Shown here: piece by piece, positions 1 through 7,854 of the stretch
How positions within the stretch are numbered: the stretch's first letter is position 1
How the letters are laid out: each line of letters opens with the position of its first letter
Source: JASHPR01 sp963833885
GTDB taxonomy: Bacteria; Actinomycetota; Actinomycetes; Streptosporangiales; Streptosporangiaceae
Length of the DNA stretch: 64,000 nt
Assembly (NCBI GenBank): GCA_963833885.1
Contig: CAWHZU010000024.1
Location: forward strand, 1 to 64,000
Direction: 5' to 3'
Notes under the pieces: model-generated
Told to the model about the DNA's origin: nothing
The model's database searches: none
What the model saw: only the letters and a program-made list of their open reading frames with translations
Program-made: the position numbers and the translations under genes

Positions 1-445
1 CCGCGGCCAGGATCCGGCGGATTGTTCCCGCGCCGATGCGGTACCCGAGGCCTAGGAGCTCGCCCTGGATGCGGCGGTGACCCCACCGCGGGTTCTGCCT
101 GGCCAGCCGCTGGACCAGCTCACGGACCTCCTCCGGGACCGGCGGGCGTCCGGCGGTGTTCGGGTAGGTCCACTTGTTCTTGATCAGGCGCCGGTGCCAG
201 GCGAGCAGGGTGCCGGGCGTCACGAGCCGGTGCAGCCTCAGGTGCCCGGGCAGCAGTCGCGCGAGCGCGGCGATCACGGCCCGATCCGCCCAGTCCAGCT
301 TCGGACGGGCGACCTGACGGCGCAGGACCGCGACCTCGTGCCGCAGTACCAAGATCTCCACCTCTTTGGAGGTGTCGCTGCGGGCGAGCAGCGCCAGCCA
401 GCCGAACAACCGGGCCATCAGCAAGCAGAGGAGGCGGAATAGCAC
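1..445 (-). CDS. Integrase-core (rve) transposase, partial at window edge
   Basis: The reading frame on the minus strand starts at a GTG (445), with an in-frame ATG at 418, and runs off the left edge, so about 148 residues are visible. It opens with a hydrophobic stretch, then a helix-turn-helix-like region (SKEVEILVLRHEVAVLR), then LVTPGTLLAWHRRLI and NPRWGHRRIQGELLGLGYR. This series is characteristic of the common actinobacterial transposases that carry a C-terminal retroviral-integrase (DDE) domain. The catalytic domain lies beyond the edge, so activity cannot be judged. It lies next to the 3' end of a group II intron and an IS256 element. The family name is from pattern recognition; IS3-like or IS481-like assignment is not resolved. 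Confidence 0.8.
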   Translation of the reverse strand, partial: MLFRLLCLLMARLFGWLALLARSDTSKEVEILVLRHEVAVLRRQVARPKLDWADRAVIAALARLLPGHLRLHRLVTPGTLLAWHRRLIKNKWTYPNTAGRPPVPEEVRELVQRLARQNPRWGHRRIQGELLGLGYRIGAGTIRRILAA

Positions 446-487
446 GAGTGCAGAGGATAGAAGCCCAGCTCAGATGCTGTGCGCGAG

Positions 488-561
488 TGTCGAGTAGCCG
501 GAGGGAGTTTCGCCCTCCGCCCTCACAGATCCGTACGTGACAGTCTCCCGTCATACGGCTC
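488..561 (-). ncRNA. Group II intron RNA domains V and VI
   Basis: On the minus strand, just downstream of the maturase stop codon, the sequence GAGCCGTATGACGGGAGA, then CTGTCACGTACGGATC (positions 561 to 528), matches the very conserved domain V hairpin of bacterial group II introns (GAGCCGTATG...CGTACGGTTC). It is followed by a GC-rich hairpin with a GAAA loop (about 527 to 490), which fits domain VI. The exact 3' splice site is not fixed; it should lie near 488-492. Domains I to IV upstream of the maturase are missing, so self-splicing is not expected. Confidence 0.8.
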
Positions 562-573
562 TTGTCGTCCTGA

Positions 574-1398
574 TCACCAGACAGCGGGAATGGTCATGAC
601 CCAGGCCCAGTGGGCGAAGTACCGGGGCCGTTGCTGACAGGCCCTTGCCCATGCGTCCTGTGCCTTTCTCCGTCCCCGCAACCGCGGATGCTTCTTGCGC
701 AGCCAGCGCAGCAGGTAGGCGTTGATGCGCGTCAGGAGGGGATACAGCGCCGACCGGCGGAAGGCACCGTAGTAGTTCATCCAGCCCCGCACGATGGGAT
801 TGATCCACCGGGCGAGGTCCGCTTCGGACAGGCCCGTTCGCCGGTGCAGTCCCCAGGACCGCACCTGCGCACTGAGCCTGTTCAGGGCGTCCTTGCTGAT
901 TGCGGGGGTGAAGCCGGTCATCATTTTCCCGGTCTTCGTCCGCACTCCCCTGGCCCGGAAGGTATACCCGAGGAACGTGAACGACGTGTGCTCACCTGAG
1001 CCCGTCCGCCTGCCGTCCTTGCAGTACACGATCCGGGTCTTATCCGGGTGCAGCGTGAGCCCGACCTGCGCCATCCGTTCCTGCAGCGCGGCCAGGACCT
1101 CGCGGGCCTGGGCCTCGCTGGCGCAGTGCACCACCGCGTCATCCACGTACCGCTCGAACCGGACGCCCGGAAACTCCCGGGCCATCCAGGCATCAAACGC
1201 GTAGTGCAGGAACAGGTTGGCGAGCACGGGCGACACCGAGGACCCTTGCGGGGTCCCCCGGTCGCGCTGCCGCAGGGTCCCGCCGGGCAGCTGCAGCGGC
1301 GCCTCTAGCCACCGCCGCACATATAGCACCACCCACGGCAGGTCGGTGTTCGCCTGGACGACCCTGACTACCAGGTCCCACGGCACGCTGTCGAACGA
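574..1398 (-). pseudogene. Group II intron reverse transcriptase/maturase, N-terminally truncated
   Basis: The visible protein has about 270 residues from the GTG at 1386. It contains the RT active-site motif RYVDDAVVHC (YVDD near residues 80-83), the block GTPQGSSVSPVLANLFLHY, and a C-terminal maturase (GIIM) domain with NPIVRGWMNYYGAFRR and a basic tail. Family members (LtrA-type) are usually over 400 residues and begin well upstream. Here the homologous frame SFDSVPWD is stopped by a TAG at 1399-1401, and no further RT blocks are seen. Key fingers-domain motifs are lost, so this is judged a dead remnant. RNA domains V and VI follow directly. Confidence 0.8.
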
Positions 1399-1466
1399 CT
1401 ACCCGCCTTACTACGTGCTTCGATGACCTTGTCGCGGCGCTGCGCGCGTGGGCGAAAGGCCTTTTC

Positions 1467-1495
1467 GGGACTGTGCAGCGAACGGTGTTTCCGGC
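1467..1495 (+). repeat. Left terminal inverted repeat of IS256 element
   Basis: The inner part CGAACGGTGTTTCCGGC (1479-1495) is an exact inverted match to the right end. The outer 12 bases are a looser match (GGGACTGTGCAG against GGGTCTGTCGCA). Confidence 0.8.
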
Positions 1496-1536
1496 CCGAC
1501 ACGCCGGGCTGAGGTCCGGCGGGATGGGCACTGTGA

Positions 1537-2838
1537 GTGATGACATCGGATGCTGTGAATGCACACAAGAGAGACAAGAGTGACGAGGGGCGGCAGCTGT
1601 CGCCGGAGCAGGCCGCCGCGGCGGCGATGGTGGCCGAGGCCCGCCAGCGGGGCCTGGAGCTGACCGGCCCGGGTGGGCTGCTGAAGCTGTTCACCAAAAA
1701 TGTGCTGGAAACGGCGCTGAACGAGGAGATCACCGAGCATCTGGGATATGAGAAACACCAGGCTGGGCCCGGGCGCCAGTCGGTGAATGTGCGCAACGGC
1801 GCCCGTTCCAAGACGGTTATCTCCGATGCGGCGGGCGAGGTCTGCATCGACGTTCCCCGCGACCGGGACGGGACGTTCGAGCCGCAGATCGTGAAAAAGA
1901 GGCAGCGGCGGCTGTCCGATGTGGACGAGATCGTGCTGTCGCTGTATGCGAAGGGATTGACGACGGGAGAGATCTCGGCGCATTTCGCGGAGATCTACGG
2001 CGCGTCTATTTCGAGGGAAACCGTGTCCCGGATCACCGAGAAAGTCGTGGCCGAGATGGCCGAGTGGGCCACCCGGCCGCTGGATGCTGTGTATGTGGCG
2101 GTCTTTATCGACGCCATCATGGTCAAGGTCCGGGACGGCCAGGTGGCCAACCGTCCCGTCTACGCGGCCATCGGCGTCACCGTAGAGGGCTGCAAGGACG
2201 TGCTGGGCCTGTGGGCCGGCACCGGCGGCGAGGGCGCCCGGTTCTGGATGAGCGTGCTCACCGACCTGAAAAACCGCGGCGTCAAAGATGTGTTCTTCCT
2301 GGTATGCGACGGGCTGAAAGGGCTGCCCGAGGTGGTGGGGAATGTGTGGCCGCTGGCTATCGTCCAGACCTGCATTATCCATCTCATCCGCAATACGTTC
2401 CGGCTCACTTCCCGGCGGGATTCCGACGCGATCAAGCGGGACATCAAGCCGATCTATACCGCGCCCACCGCCCAGGCGGCTGCCGCGGCGCTGGATGAAC
2501 TCGAACAGAAATGGGGTGATAAATATGCGGCGATGATCCGGCTGTGGCGTAATGCATGGAACGAATTCATTCCGTTCCTCGACTACGACACCGAAATAAG
2601 GACGGTGATCTGCTCCACGAATGCGATCGAATCCCTGAATGCGCGTTACCGGCGCGCGGTCCGGGCCCGGGGCCACTTTCCCAGCGAGCAGGCCGCGCTG
2701 AAGTGCCTGTATCTTGTGACTCGCAGCCTGGACCCGACCGGGACAGGCCGCACCCGGTGGACGATGCGCTGGAAGCCCGTGATCAACGTCTTCGCCATCA
2801 CGTTCGGTGACCGCTGGCCGGCCGCCGAGACCTACTAA
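1537..2838 (+). CDS. IS256 (Mutator) family transposase
   Basis: This 433-residue DDE transposase catalyses cut-and-paste or copy-out movement of the surrounding element. The catalytic triad is visible: D192 in VFIDAIMVKV, D258 in FFLVCDGLKGLPEVV, and E365 in TNAIESLNARYRRAV, each in the expected Mutator-family context. The N-terminus carries KNVLETALNEEITEHLGYEKH, also typical. A GTG at 1537 and an ATG at 1540 are both possible starts. Length and motifs are complete with no stops, so the enzyme is probably functional. The gene ends 8 bases before the right inverted repeat. Confidence 0.95.
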   Translation: MMTSDAVNAHKRDKSDEGRQLSPEQAAAAAMVAEARQRGLELTGPGGLLKLFTKNVLETALNEEITEHLGYEKHQAGPGRQSVNVRNGARSKTVISDAAGEVCIDVPRDRDGTFEPQIVKKRQRRLSDVDEIVLSLYAKGLTTGEISAHFAEIYGASISRETVSRITEKVVAEMAEWATRPLDAVYVAVFIDAIMVKVRDGQVANRPVYAAIGVTVEGCKDVLGLWAGTGGEGARFWMSVLTDLKNRGVKDVFFLVCDGLKGLPEVVGNVWPLAIVQTCIIHLIRNTFRLTSRRDSDAIKRDIKPIYTAPTAQAAAAALDELEQKWGDKYAAMIRLWRNAWNEFIPFLDYDTEIRTVICSTNAIESLNARYRRAVRARGHFPSEQAALKCLYLVTRSLDPTGTGRTRWTMRWKPVINVFAITFGDRWPAAETY

Positions 2839-2846
2839 CCAGCCAT

Positions 2847-2875
2847 GCCGGAAACACCGTTCGTGCGACAGACCC
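2847..2875 (-). repeat. Right terminal inverted repeat of IS256 element
   Basis: It is the partner of the left repeat; GCCGGAAACACCGTTCG (2847-2863) is the exact inverse of the inner left end. It begins 8 bases after the transposase stop codon. Confidence 0.8.
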
Positions 2876-2936
2876 AGCGTGTCTGAGGTTGTCACGGTGC
2901 GCTGCTGTACTTCGCTGTTGTACTCGCCCTGGGATG

Positions 2937-3557
2937 TCACAGGTGCCCGCGGGCAGGCGCCTCGGCCACGTGGATGTGTCCGTCGGTGAACCAGTGGGGT
3001 GGGTTCGCGGAGCTAAGTCGCTGAAACGGATAACCACTCTTCGCCGCTACCCGGCACGACGCAGGGTTGCCCAGATCGTGAACCAGCATGATGCGGGGCA
3101 GGCCGCCGGAGCCGAAATTGTCGAAGGCCCAGCCTGTCACGGCCCGTACGGCGGCCGGCGCGATGCCGCGACCGCGGGAGTCAGCCGCCGTCCAGTAGCC
3201 GATCTCACCCTGCTCGCCGCTGCCGACCTGGCCGCCATCGCGGTTCCACAGCCCGACATGACCGACGGCTTTGTCCTGCGACACGTCCGTCACAGCAAAG
3301 GTCAGCCAGTCGCCGTGCTCCCAGCCCCGCTCTTGACCCGATAGCCACAGCCCGGCTTCCTCGGCGTCACGGGGACCGCTCCATCGCTCTTGAAACAGGT
3401 GAGAAAGATCGGGATGCGACCCGAGACCCTGGCTGGGATATTCATCCGCCGTCGCTGCCAGCAGGTCCGGCATGTCCGCAAGGAGCCATGGCCTGAGACA
3501 GAGCGCTGGCTGGTCTCCGTCAGCGGCGACATCCAGCACAACGGCCATGCACCGCAC
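2937..3557 (-). CDS. GNAT family N-acetyltransferase (RimJ/RimL-like)
   Basis: This protein of about 206 residues is predicted to transfer acetyl groups from acetyl-CoA. The GNAT core is visible: AVGHVGLWNRD (strand 4), GEIGYWTAADSRGRGIAPAAVRAV (acetyl-CoA-binding motif A, QxxGxG-like) and ASCRVAAKSGYPFQRLSS (motif B, with the N/S-x-x-S/A pattern of the RimJ/RimL branch). The substrate cannot be inferred. Starts at 3557 or 3548 (ATG) are both possible. It sits alone between the IS256 element and a phosphoesterase gene in an accessory region. Confidence 0.8.
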   Translation of the reverse strand: MRCMAVVLDVAADGDQPALCLRPWLLADMPDLLAATADEYPSQGLGSHPDLSHLFQERWSGPRDAEEAGLWLSGQERGWEHGDWLTFAVTDVSQDKAVGHVGLWNRDGGQVGSGEQGEIGYWTAADSRGRGIAPAAVRAVTGWAFDNFGSGGLPRIMLVHDLGNPASCRVAAKSGYPFQRLSSANPPHWFTDGHIHVAEAPARGHL

Positions 3558-3611
3558 CTTCGCCCTGGAATCCTCGCCCTAGCAACCCGTTTTCCGCGCT
3601 GAAGGTTGGAC

Positions 3612-5015
3612 CTACGACCTGTTGGCCGGGTGCCCTCGTCTTCTCAGCTCGCGTATCGCCGCGGCGATGCGGATCTGGAGATCGGTCGCTGGGTGGCGGC
3701 CGAGGGGGTCCCCGTCGATTGGCTCGCCTCGCGTTCTGGTTGCCGCGCGCGCCGCGGCGTCGTGGATCAGCGCGTACCGGGCCGGAGCTGGCCGTGGCAC
3801 GGTACGGGTGAGCAGCTCCCCCAGATCATGGGCGTGCGCCACCCGCGTTCCCATGGGATGCGCGCGCCCGGCGCTCGTGACCCGCGCGAGCAGCCCGTGA
3901 TGCGACTCGGGGTCGTTAAGCGCGTCGGGGCAGAACCGCAGCAGGATCGTCTTGATAATCGACGTGTGATCCAAGACCGTATGTGACACTGTGCGCGGCT
4001 CGATCCACGGCGAGACGACCAGCGCCGGTACCCGCGGCCCGTAGCGGCCGAACACCTGCGGGTCGTCGTCCGGCGCGCCGGGCGGCGCGACGTGATCGAA
4101 GAAGCCGCCATGCTCGTCATAGGAGATGACCAGCAGTGTTTGCTCCCACCGCGGGCTGGCGGCCAGCGCATGGTAGACGGCAAGCACCAGCTCCTGGCCA
4201 TCCTTGATGTCCGCCGGTGCATGGTCGTCATTGGGCTGGAAGCCGACGGGGTTGAAGTTGCTGAAGTTCGGATCGATCCAGGCAACCGACGGCAGCGTGC
4301 CCCGGGCGGCGTCATCGAGAAAGCTCGCCGCATCAGCGTCGACTCTCTCGATCCTGGTTTTCCAGTTCAGTTTGGTCCCGCTGAAGAACGCGAACCTGTC
4401 GTGGTGGCCGAGCGCATAGCGGGCGTCGGCGAAACGCAAGGTGCCCGCAGCTTCGAACGAATACCAGCGCCACGAGATGCCGTGGGCGTCCAGATGCCGC
4501 ACAAACGACGGCTGGTCATACAGCGGGGGAAGGTTGTGCGGCAGGTCATCGCGGCTGCCCGCGGCGCGGCCGCAAATCGCGTACAGCCTGTTCGGCCAGG
4601 TCGCCCCGGGAACCGAGCTGAACCACCGATCGCACACCGCGAACTCGCGCGCCAGGTGATCGTAGACCGGGACATCGGCGGCGTTGTAGTAACCCATCAC
4701 CCGGCCCGGATCCCCATCCCGGACACCGCGGCGCGCGAGCGTATCGGCGAAGCTCGTGACGAAGCCGTTCATCGCGCCGCCACCGGCCTGCAGGTCGACC
4801 GAGCTGGCGGAATGATCGGGATCATCCGCGATCGCCGTGCTGCCGAGATGGTGGATGGGATAGCTGCGCCCGCCGTACTCGTTGGCGAATTCCCTCCGCA
4901 AACCGTCGACATCGCCGCGGCCACCCTCAAGGGACAGGTACCCGAGCATGTGATCAAACGAGCGGTTCTCGAGCATCAAAACGACGATGTGGTCGACCTT
5001 CTCCAGGTTGGTCAT
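3612..5015 (-). CDS. Phosphoesterase family protein (phospholipase C / acid phosphatase type)
   Basis: The protein belongs to the PF04185 phosphoesterase family, which includes bacterial phospholipases C and acid phosphatases. Signature segments are DHIVVLMLENRSFDHMLG at the N-terminus, NFSNFNPVGFQPNDDHAP in the middle and VISYDEHGGFFDHVAPP in the C-terminal half. These supply the metal and phosphate ligands in the family. I chose the ATG at 5015 because GAGGAGG lies just upstream and the homology starts there; the frame is open to 5183. From this start there are 467 residues and no signal peptide or TAT motif, whereas many homologues are exported, so the location may be cytoplasmic. The substrate is unknown. 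Confidence 0.85.
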   Translation of the reverse strand: MTNLEKVDHIVVLMLENRSFDHMLGYLSLEGGRGDVDGLRREFANEYGGRSYPIHHLGSTAIADDPDHSASSVDLQAGGGAMNGFVTSFADTLARRGVRDGDPGRVMGYYNAADVPVYDHLAREFAVCDRWFSSVPGATWPNRLYAICGRAAGSRDDLPHNLPPLYDQPSFVRHLDAHGISWRWYSFEAAGTLRFADARYALGHHDRFAFFSGTKLNWKTRIERVDADAASFLDDAARGTLPSVAWIDPNFSNFNPVGFQPNDDHAPADIKDGQELVLAVYHALAASPRWEQTLLVISYDEHGGFFDHVAPPGAPDDDPQVFGRYGPRVPALVVSPWIEPRTVSHTVLDHTSIIKTILLRFCPDALNDPESHHGLLARVTSAGRAHPMGTRVAHAHDLGELLTRTVPRPAPARYALIHDAAARAATRTRGEPIDGDPLGRHPATDLQIRIAAAIRELRRRGHPANRS

Positions 5016-5360
5016 GCCGACCTCCTCATCGACCACCTCGTGTGCGTATGTTACCCAGGACCTGGCGGCTCGCGGGCGCGCTGTCCTCCCAGCTCGGGAG
5101 CGTGACCGTCTCATCGGTGCCTGATGGGCAACGCGGCGAAGTCGGTGGGGTTCAGAACACGGTGACCAACCTCGGCGCGTCATTCCGATCAGTATCGCTG
5201 CACGCGCTTATCACCGTGCGTGGGTGATGCCGTCTCGGGCTCGGGACCGCAGCCTAGATGGTGTGCGAGACGCCGGAGGCCGGGCGTCGACCGTTATACG
5301 CGGTCGGCGGGCTAACCAGCCATCCCGCCAAACAGCCCGAGCGCTCAGCGGCACCCGCCG
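5016..5360. other. Intergenic region, 345 bases
   Basis: No gene is supported here. It carries the promoter side of the phosphoesterase gene. One small inverted repeat is visible (CGACCG at 5288-5293 and CGGTCG at 5301-5306, 7-base loop). Confidence 0.5.
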
Positions 5361-5792
5361 CTAGCTGGCCGTCCGTTGCCCAGCTCTATGCCTGCGGATC
5401 CTTAAGTTTGCCCCTACAGTAAGGCGCCGGGTCTGCCGTTTAGCTTTGCGCTCAAGGCGCCTAGCTTTGCGTTCAAGGCGCCGGACGTGCCGTTCAGCTT
5501 TGCGCTCAAGGAGCTGGACCTGCTGTTTATTCCAGGCAGCCAGGCGCTCGAAGGCGCTAGCCCGGTTCTCCTGACCCAGCCCTCGCAGCGCCCCCAGTAC
5601 GATGGCGCCGACGATCACCCGCTTATAGAAGCGGCGGCTTCGCAGCACATGACCCACCACGCCCAGCCCGACCAGCCCCAGCGCCGCCCTACCGGCAAAG
5701 CCCGAGTTCCCCGGCTGCGCCGCCGCGCTGCTGCTGCCCGCCGCGATGTTGGCTAGCGGCGGCCTCCCGGCACCTTGTCCTGATCTCGTCAT
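5361..5792 (-). CDS. Small basic protein with transmembrane segment and LERKA repeats
   Basis: The 143-residue product has a low-complexity N-terminus, a glycine-rich hydrophobic stretch (AALGLVGLGVVGHVL), a second hydrophobic segment (VIVGAIVLGALRGLG), then a long, very basic helix with repeats of the type LERKAxR (LLERKAERHVRRLERKA and two more). The tail is rich in Arg and Lys and ends TVGANLRIRRHRAGQRTAS. This looks like a membrane-anchored protein with a cytoplasmic positively charged coiled coil that could bind nucleic acid or acidic lipid. I do not recognise a family. The GC3 pattern and repeat register support real coding, but function is unknown. Confidence 0.6.
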   Translation of the reverse strand: MTRSGQGAGRPPLANIAAGSSSAAAQPGNSGFAGRAALGLVGLGVVGHVLRSRRFYKRVIVGAIVLGALRGLGQENRASAFERLAAWNKQQVQLLERKAERHVRRLERKARRLERKAKRQTRRLTVGANLRIRRHRAGQRTAS

Positions 5793-5860
5793 GTCGCCCT
5801 CCCAGCCCTGAAGCGCCTGCGCACACTGCCACCTTGCGGCGCGATAAGGCTTCCTGGCTT

Positions 5861-5876
5861 CACCCCCGCGGGGGTG
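5861..5876. promoter_or_regulatory. 16-base perfect palindrome CACCCCCGCGGGGGTG
   Basis: This exact palindrome lies about 70 bases upstream of the start of the small basic protein gene (minus strand). It could be an operator or a cruciform-forming site. No run of T follows on either strand, so a terminator is less likely. No known regulator site is matched. Confidence 0.35.
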
Positions 5877-6188
5877 AACTATTTCCTGGGCGGACGAGGT
5901 TCACTCGGCCTCGTCTTCCCGACAGGCCCCGATTCCTTGCGAGTGGGTTCCGGGTCCAGGCTGGCGACGCCATCGCGAAGCGGCGCCCCCAGGACGGCCT
6001 AGACGCGGAACCTACGAGCGGGACAATGGAGCGCCGGGAAGACGGCCATGTGCAGTGCCGGTCTGGGCAACGAGTGAGCCTGGTTGATCCGGGGAGTCAG
6101 CGGGCCAGCGGCGCCGCGGGCGCCGCCTTGATCCAAGTACGGATTGCGCGGATCAGTCGTCGGATTACAGTTACTCGGCCCATGTAAG

Positions 6189-6217
6189 AGGCCACTCACG
6201 GAGATCGCAAGTGGCCT
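6189..6217 (-). terminator. Hairpin downstream of tRNA-Pro
   Basis: AGGCCACT (6189-6196) and AGTGGCCT (6210-6217) form an 8-bp stem with a 13-base loop. On the minus strand it begins 10 bases after the tRNA and is followed only by CTTACAT, so it is a weak terminator candidate. Confidence 0.35.
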
Positions 6218-6226
6218 GTGAGCTGG

Positions 6227-6300
6227 TCGGGGTGGCCGGATTTGAACCGGCGGCCTCTTCGTCCCGAACGAAGCGCGCTGCCAAGCTGCGCTACACCCCG
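6227..6300 (-). tRNA. tRNA-Pro (anticodon CGG)
   Basis: The 74-base minus-strand sequence begins CGGGGTGTAGCGCAGCTTGG and ends GGTTCAAATCCGGCCACCCCGA. It folds as a cloverleaf: acceptor CGGGGTG/CACCCCG with discriminator A, a D arm with GCGCAGCTTGGCAGCGC, an anticodon stem CTTCG/CGAAG with loop TTCGGGA, and a T arm GCCGG-TTCAAAT-CCGGC. The loop places CGG at positions 34-36, which reads the proline codon CCG, a preferred codon in high-GC genomes. CCA is not encoded. Confidence 0.95.
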
Positions 6301-6345
6301 GCGACCGCCATGGAAGTCTAGCGGACGCTGCGCGGTGGTGCGCGC

Positions 6346-7254
6346 TCAGCTGATCCGCGGAACCAGCGTCAGCAGCGAGGCTTCCGGGCGGCAGCAGAAC
6401 CGGAGCGGCGCCCACGGCGAGGTGCCGAGGCCAGCCGACACCTCTATCCATGGCTGCTTCGGGTCTTCGGCGTCCGCCGGGTGCCGGTGCAGGCCGCGCG
6501 CCCGCTCCGGGTCGATGCCGCAGTTGGTCACGAGCGTGCCGCGCCACGGCAGGCAGACCTGGCCGCCATGGGTGTGCCCGGCCAGCAGGAGGTCGTAGCC
6601 GTCCGCGGCGAACTTGTCCATGACCGAGGGCTCGGGTGAGTGCAGCACGCCGAGCCGCAGGTCGGCTGCCGGGTCGGCGGGACCGGCGATCTCGTCGTAC
6701 CGGTCGTAGTCGATGTGCGAGTCATGCACGCCGGCCACCGCGATGTTCAGGTCGCCTGCCTTGATCATGCCGCGCCTGTTGTTCGCGTTCATCCAGCCCG
6801 CGGCCTCCATGCCGGCGCCGAGCTCGGCCCAGGGCAGGTCGGGTACGTCGCGCGCTCGCAACTCGCTGTCGCGCCACAGGTAGCGCACGGGATTGCGTGG
6901 CTTCGGTGTGTAAAGGTCGTTGGAGCCGTAGACGAACACACCCGGGCGGTCGAGCAGCGGCCCGAGCGCATCCAGGAGCGGCTCGATGGCGTCGGGGTGG
7001 GCTATCGAGTCACCCGTGTTGACTATCAGGTCGGGCTGCAGGGCATCCAGAGACCTGATGAAGGACAGCAGCCGGTGCCGGCCAGGGGTCAGGTGCATGT
7101 CGGATATGTGCAGCAGCCGTATCGGCCTGGCGCCGGGGGAAAGCACCGGGACGTCGTAGCGGCGCAGCGCAAACCAGTTGCGCTCGATGACCGACGCGTA
7201 GCCGATAAGGCCAGCCCCTGCCGCTGCGGTGCCGATGAGGACTTGTCGTCGCAT
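6346..7254 (-). CDS. Metallophosphoesterase (calcineurin-like, YkuE/YaeI type)
   Basis: The 302-residue protein has an N-terminal hydrophobic segment (LIGTAAAGAGLIGYASV) that probably serves as a membrane anchor or signal, then a calcineurin-like phosphoesterase fold. Metal-binding motifs are in order: LLHISDMHLTPGRH (DxH), IVNTGDSIAH (GD), FVYGSNDLY (GNH variant with D for H), GVLHSPEP and LLAGHTHGGQ (GHxH). Such enzymes hydrolyse phosphodiesters or phosphomonoesters; the YkuE/YaeI branch acts on lipid-type substrates in some species. Homologues are common near the PBP/wblA locus of actinomycetes. The substrate is not evident from sequence. Confidence 0.9.
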   Translation of the reverse strand: MRRQVLIGTAAAGAGLIGYASVIERNWFALRRYDVPVLSPGARPIRLLHISDMHLTPGRHRLLSFIRSLDALQPDLIVNTGDSIAHPDAIEPLLDALGPLLDRPGVFVYGSNDLYTPKPRNPVRYLWRDSELRARDVPDLPWAELGAGMEAAGWMNANNRRGMIKAGDLNIAVAGVHDSHIDYDRYDEIAGPADPAADLRLGVLHSPEPSVMDKFAADGYDLLLAGHTHGGQVCLPWRGTLVTNCGIDPERARGLHRHPADAEDPKQPWIEVSAGLGTSPWAPLRFCCRPEASLLTLVPRIS

Positions 7255-7306
7255 CTACATATGGTGTCATGCCCAGCACCATCGGGCCGCCTCGACGCCA
7301 GCCCGC

Positions 7307-7340
7307 GGGCGCCACGGGCGCCACGGGCGCCACGGGCACC
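7307..7340 (+). repeat. 9-base tandem repeat (GGGCGCCAC)
   Basis: Three exact copies and a partial fourth of GGGCGCCAC lie between the divergent metallophosphoesterase and YqeY genes. It looks like slippage-prone intergenic microsatellite sequence in the promoter region. Confidence 0.8.
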
Positions 7341-7401
7341 GGGGGCGCCGTGGGCACCGGGGAGCCGGGCGCGCTCGCCGCGGACACGGCAGGATGTCCT
7401 C

Positions 7402-7854
7402 ATGGCTGGACTGAAGGATCGGCTCCGCACGGACCTGACCGCGGCGATGAAGGCACGCGATGCAGTGCGGACCAGAACGCTGCGCATGGTCCTTACCTCG
7501 GTCTCCAACGAGGAGGTGTCGGGTACGGCCCACGAGCTCAGCGATGACGACGTGCTGCGGCTGATCGCCAGGGAGGCCAGGCGGCGCCGGGAGGCGGCGG
7601 AGGCGTTCGATGCGGCCGGGCGCACCGACCAGGCGGCCGCCGAGCGCGCCGAGGACCAGGTCCTGGCCGAGTACCTTCCCGCGCAGCTCAGCGACGCCGA
7701 AGTGGCCTCGATCGTCGCCGACGTGATCAGCGAGACCGGAGCGTCCGGCATGGGCGCGATGGGACAGGTGATGAAGGCGGTCACCCCACGCGTGGCAGGC
7801 CGGGCCGAGGGCGGCCGGGTGGCCGCCGAGGTCCGTCGCGCCCTGGCGGGCTAG
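7402..7854 (+). CDS. GatB/YqeY domain-containing protein
   Basis: The 150-residue protein matches the YqeY family, a stand-alone version of the helical tail domain of amidotransferase subunit GatB. Typical segments are LKDRLRTDLTAAMKARD, RTLRMVLTSVSNEEV, EDQVLAEYLPAQLSD and the C-terminal GAMGQVMKAVTPRVAGRAEGG. The role in cells is unclear; a tRNA-related function is assumed from the shared domain. The ATG at 7402 is chosen because homology starts there; the frame is open much further upstream but without matching sequence. Its stop overlaps the stop of the convergent PBP gene by 4 bases. Confidence 0.9.
   Translation: MAGLKDRLRTDLTAAMKARDAVRTRTLRMVLTSVSNEEVSGTAHELSDDDVLRLIAREARRRREAAEAFDAAGRTDQAAAERAEDQVLAEYLPAQLSDAEVASIVADVISETGASGMGAMGQVMKAVTPRVAGRAEGGRVAAEVRRALAG

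Larger units (their letters stand above)
488..1398 (-). mobile_element. 3' remnant of a group II intron
   Basis: This segment holds the C-terminal part of the intron-encoded reverse transcriptase/maturase plus domains V and VI. The 5' half of the intron, including the RNA scaffold and the first reverse-transcriptase blocks, is absent. The homology stops at about 1398, some 70 bases from the left inverted repeat of the IS256 element. The intron was probably truncated by the IS insertion and a later deletion. Confidence 0.75.
1467..2875. mobile_element. Complete IS256-family insertion sequence
   Basis: The element is bounded by imperfect inverted repeats of about 29 bases (1467-1495 and 2847-2875) and contains one intact transposase gene. 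The length of about 1.4 kb is normal for the family. The 8-9 bases flanking each end (left CCTTTTC side, right AGCGTGTC side) do not match, so no target-site duplication is visible. That suggests a deletion or recombination on one side after insertion, consistent with the truncated intron on the left. Confidence 0.85.
5793..6226. other. Intergenic region, 434 bases
   Basis: Open frames here lack codon bias or recognisable motifs and I do not accept them as genes. The region holds a 16-base perfect palindrome (separate entry) upstream of the small basic protein gene, and a hairpin beyond the tRNA 3' end. Confidence 0.5.

Noticed and set aside
5999..6547. Open frame covering the tRNA-Pro gene
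   Set aside because: The tRNA cloverleaf is clear and the frame has no support.
7261..7400. Collagen-like Gly-Ala-Thr frame upstream of YqeY
   Set aside because: It arises from the 9-base tandem repeat and does not extend as a sensible protein.
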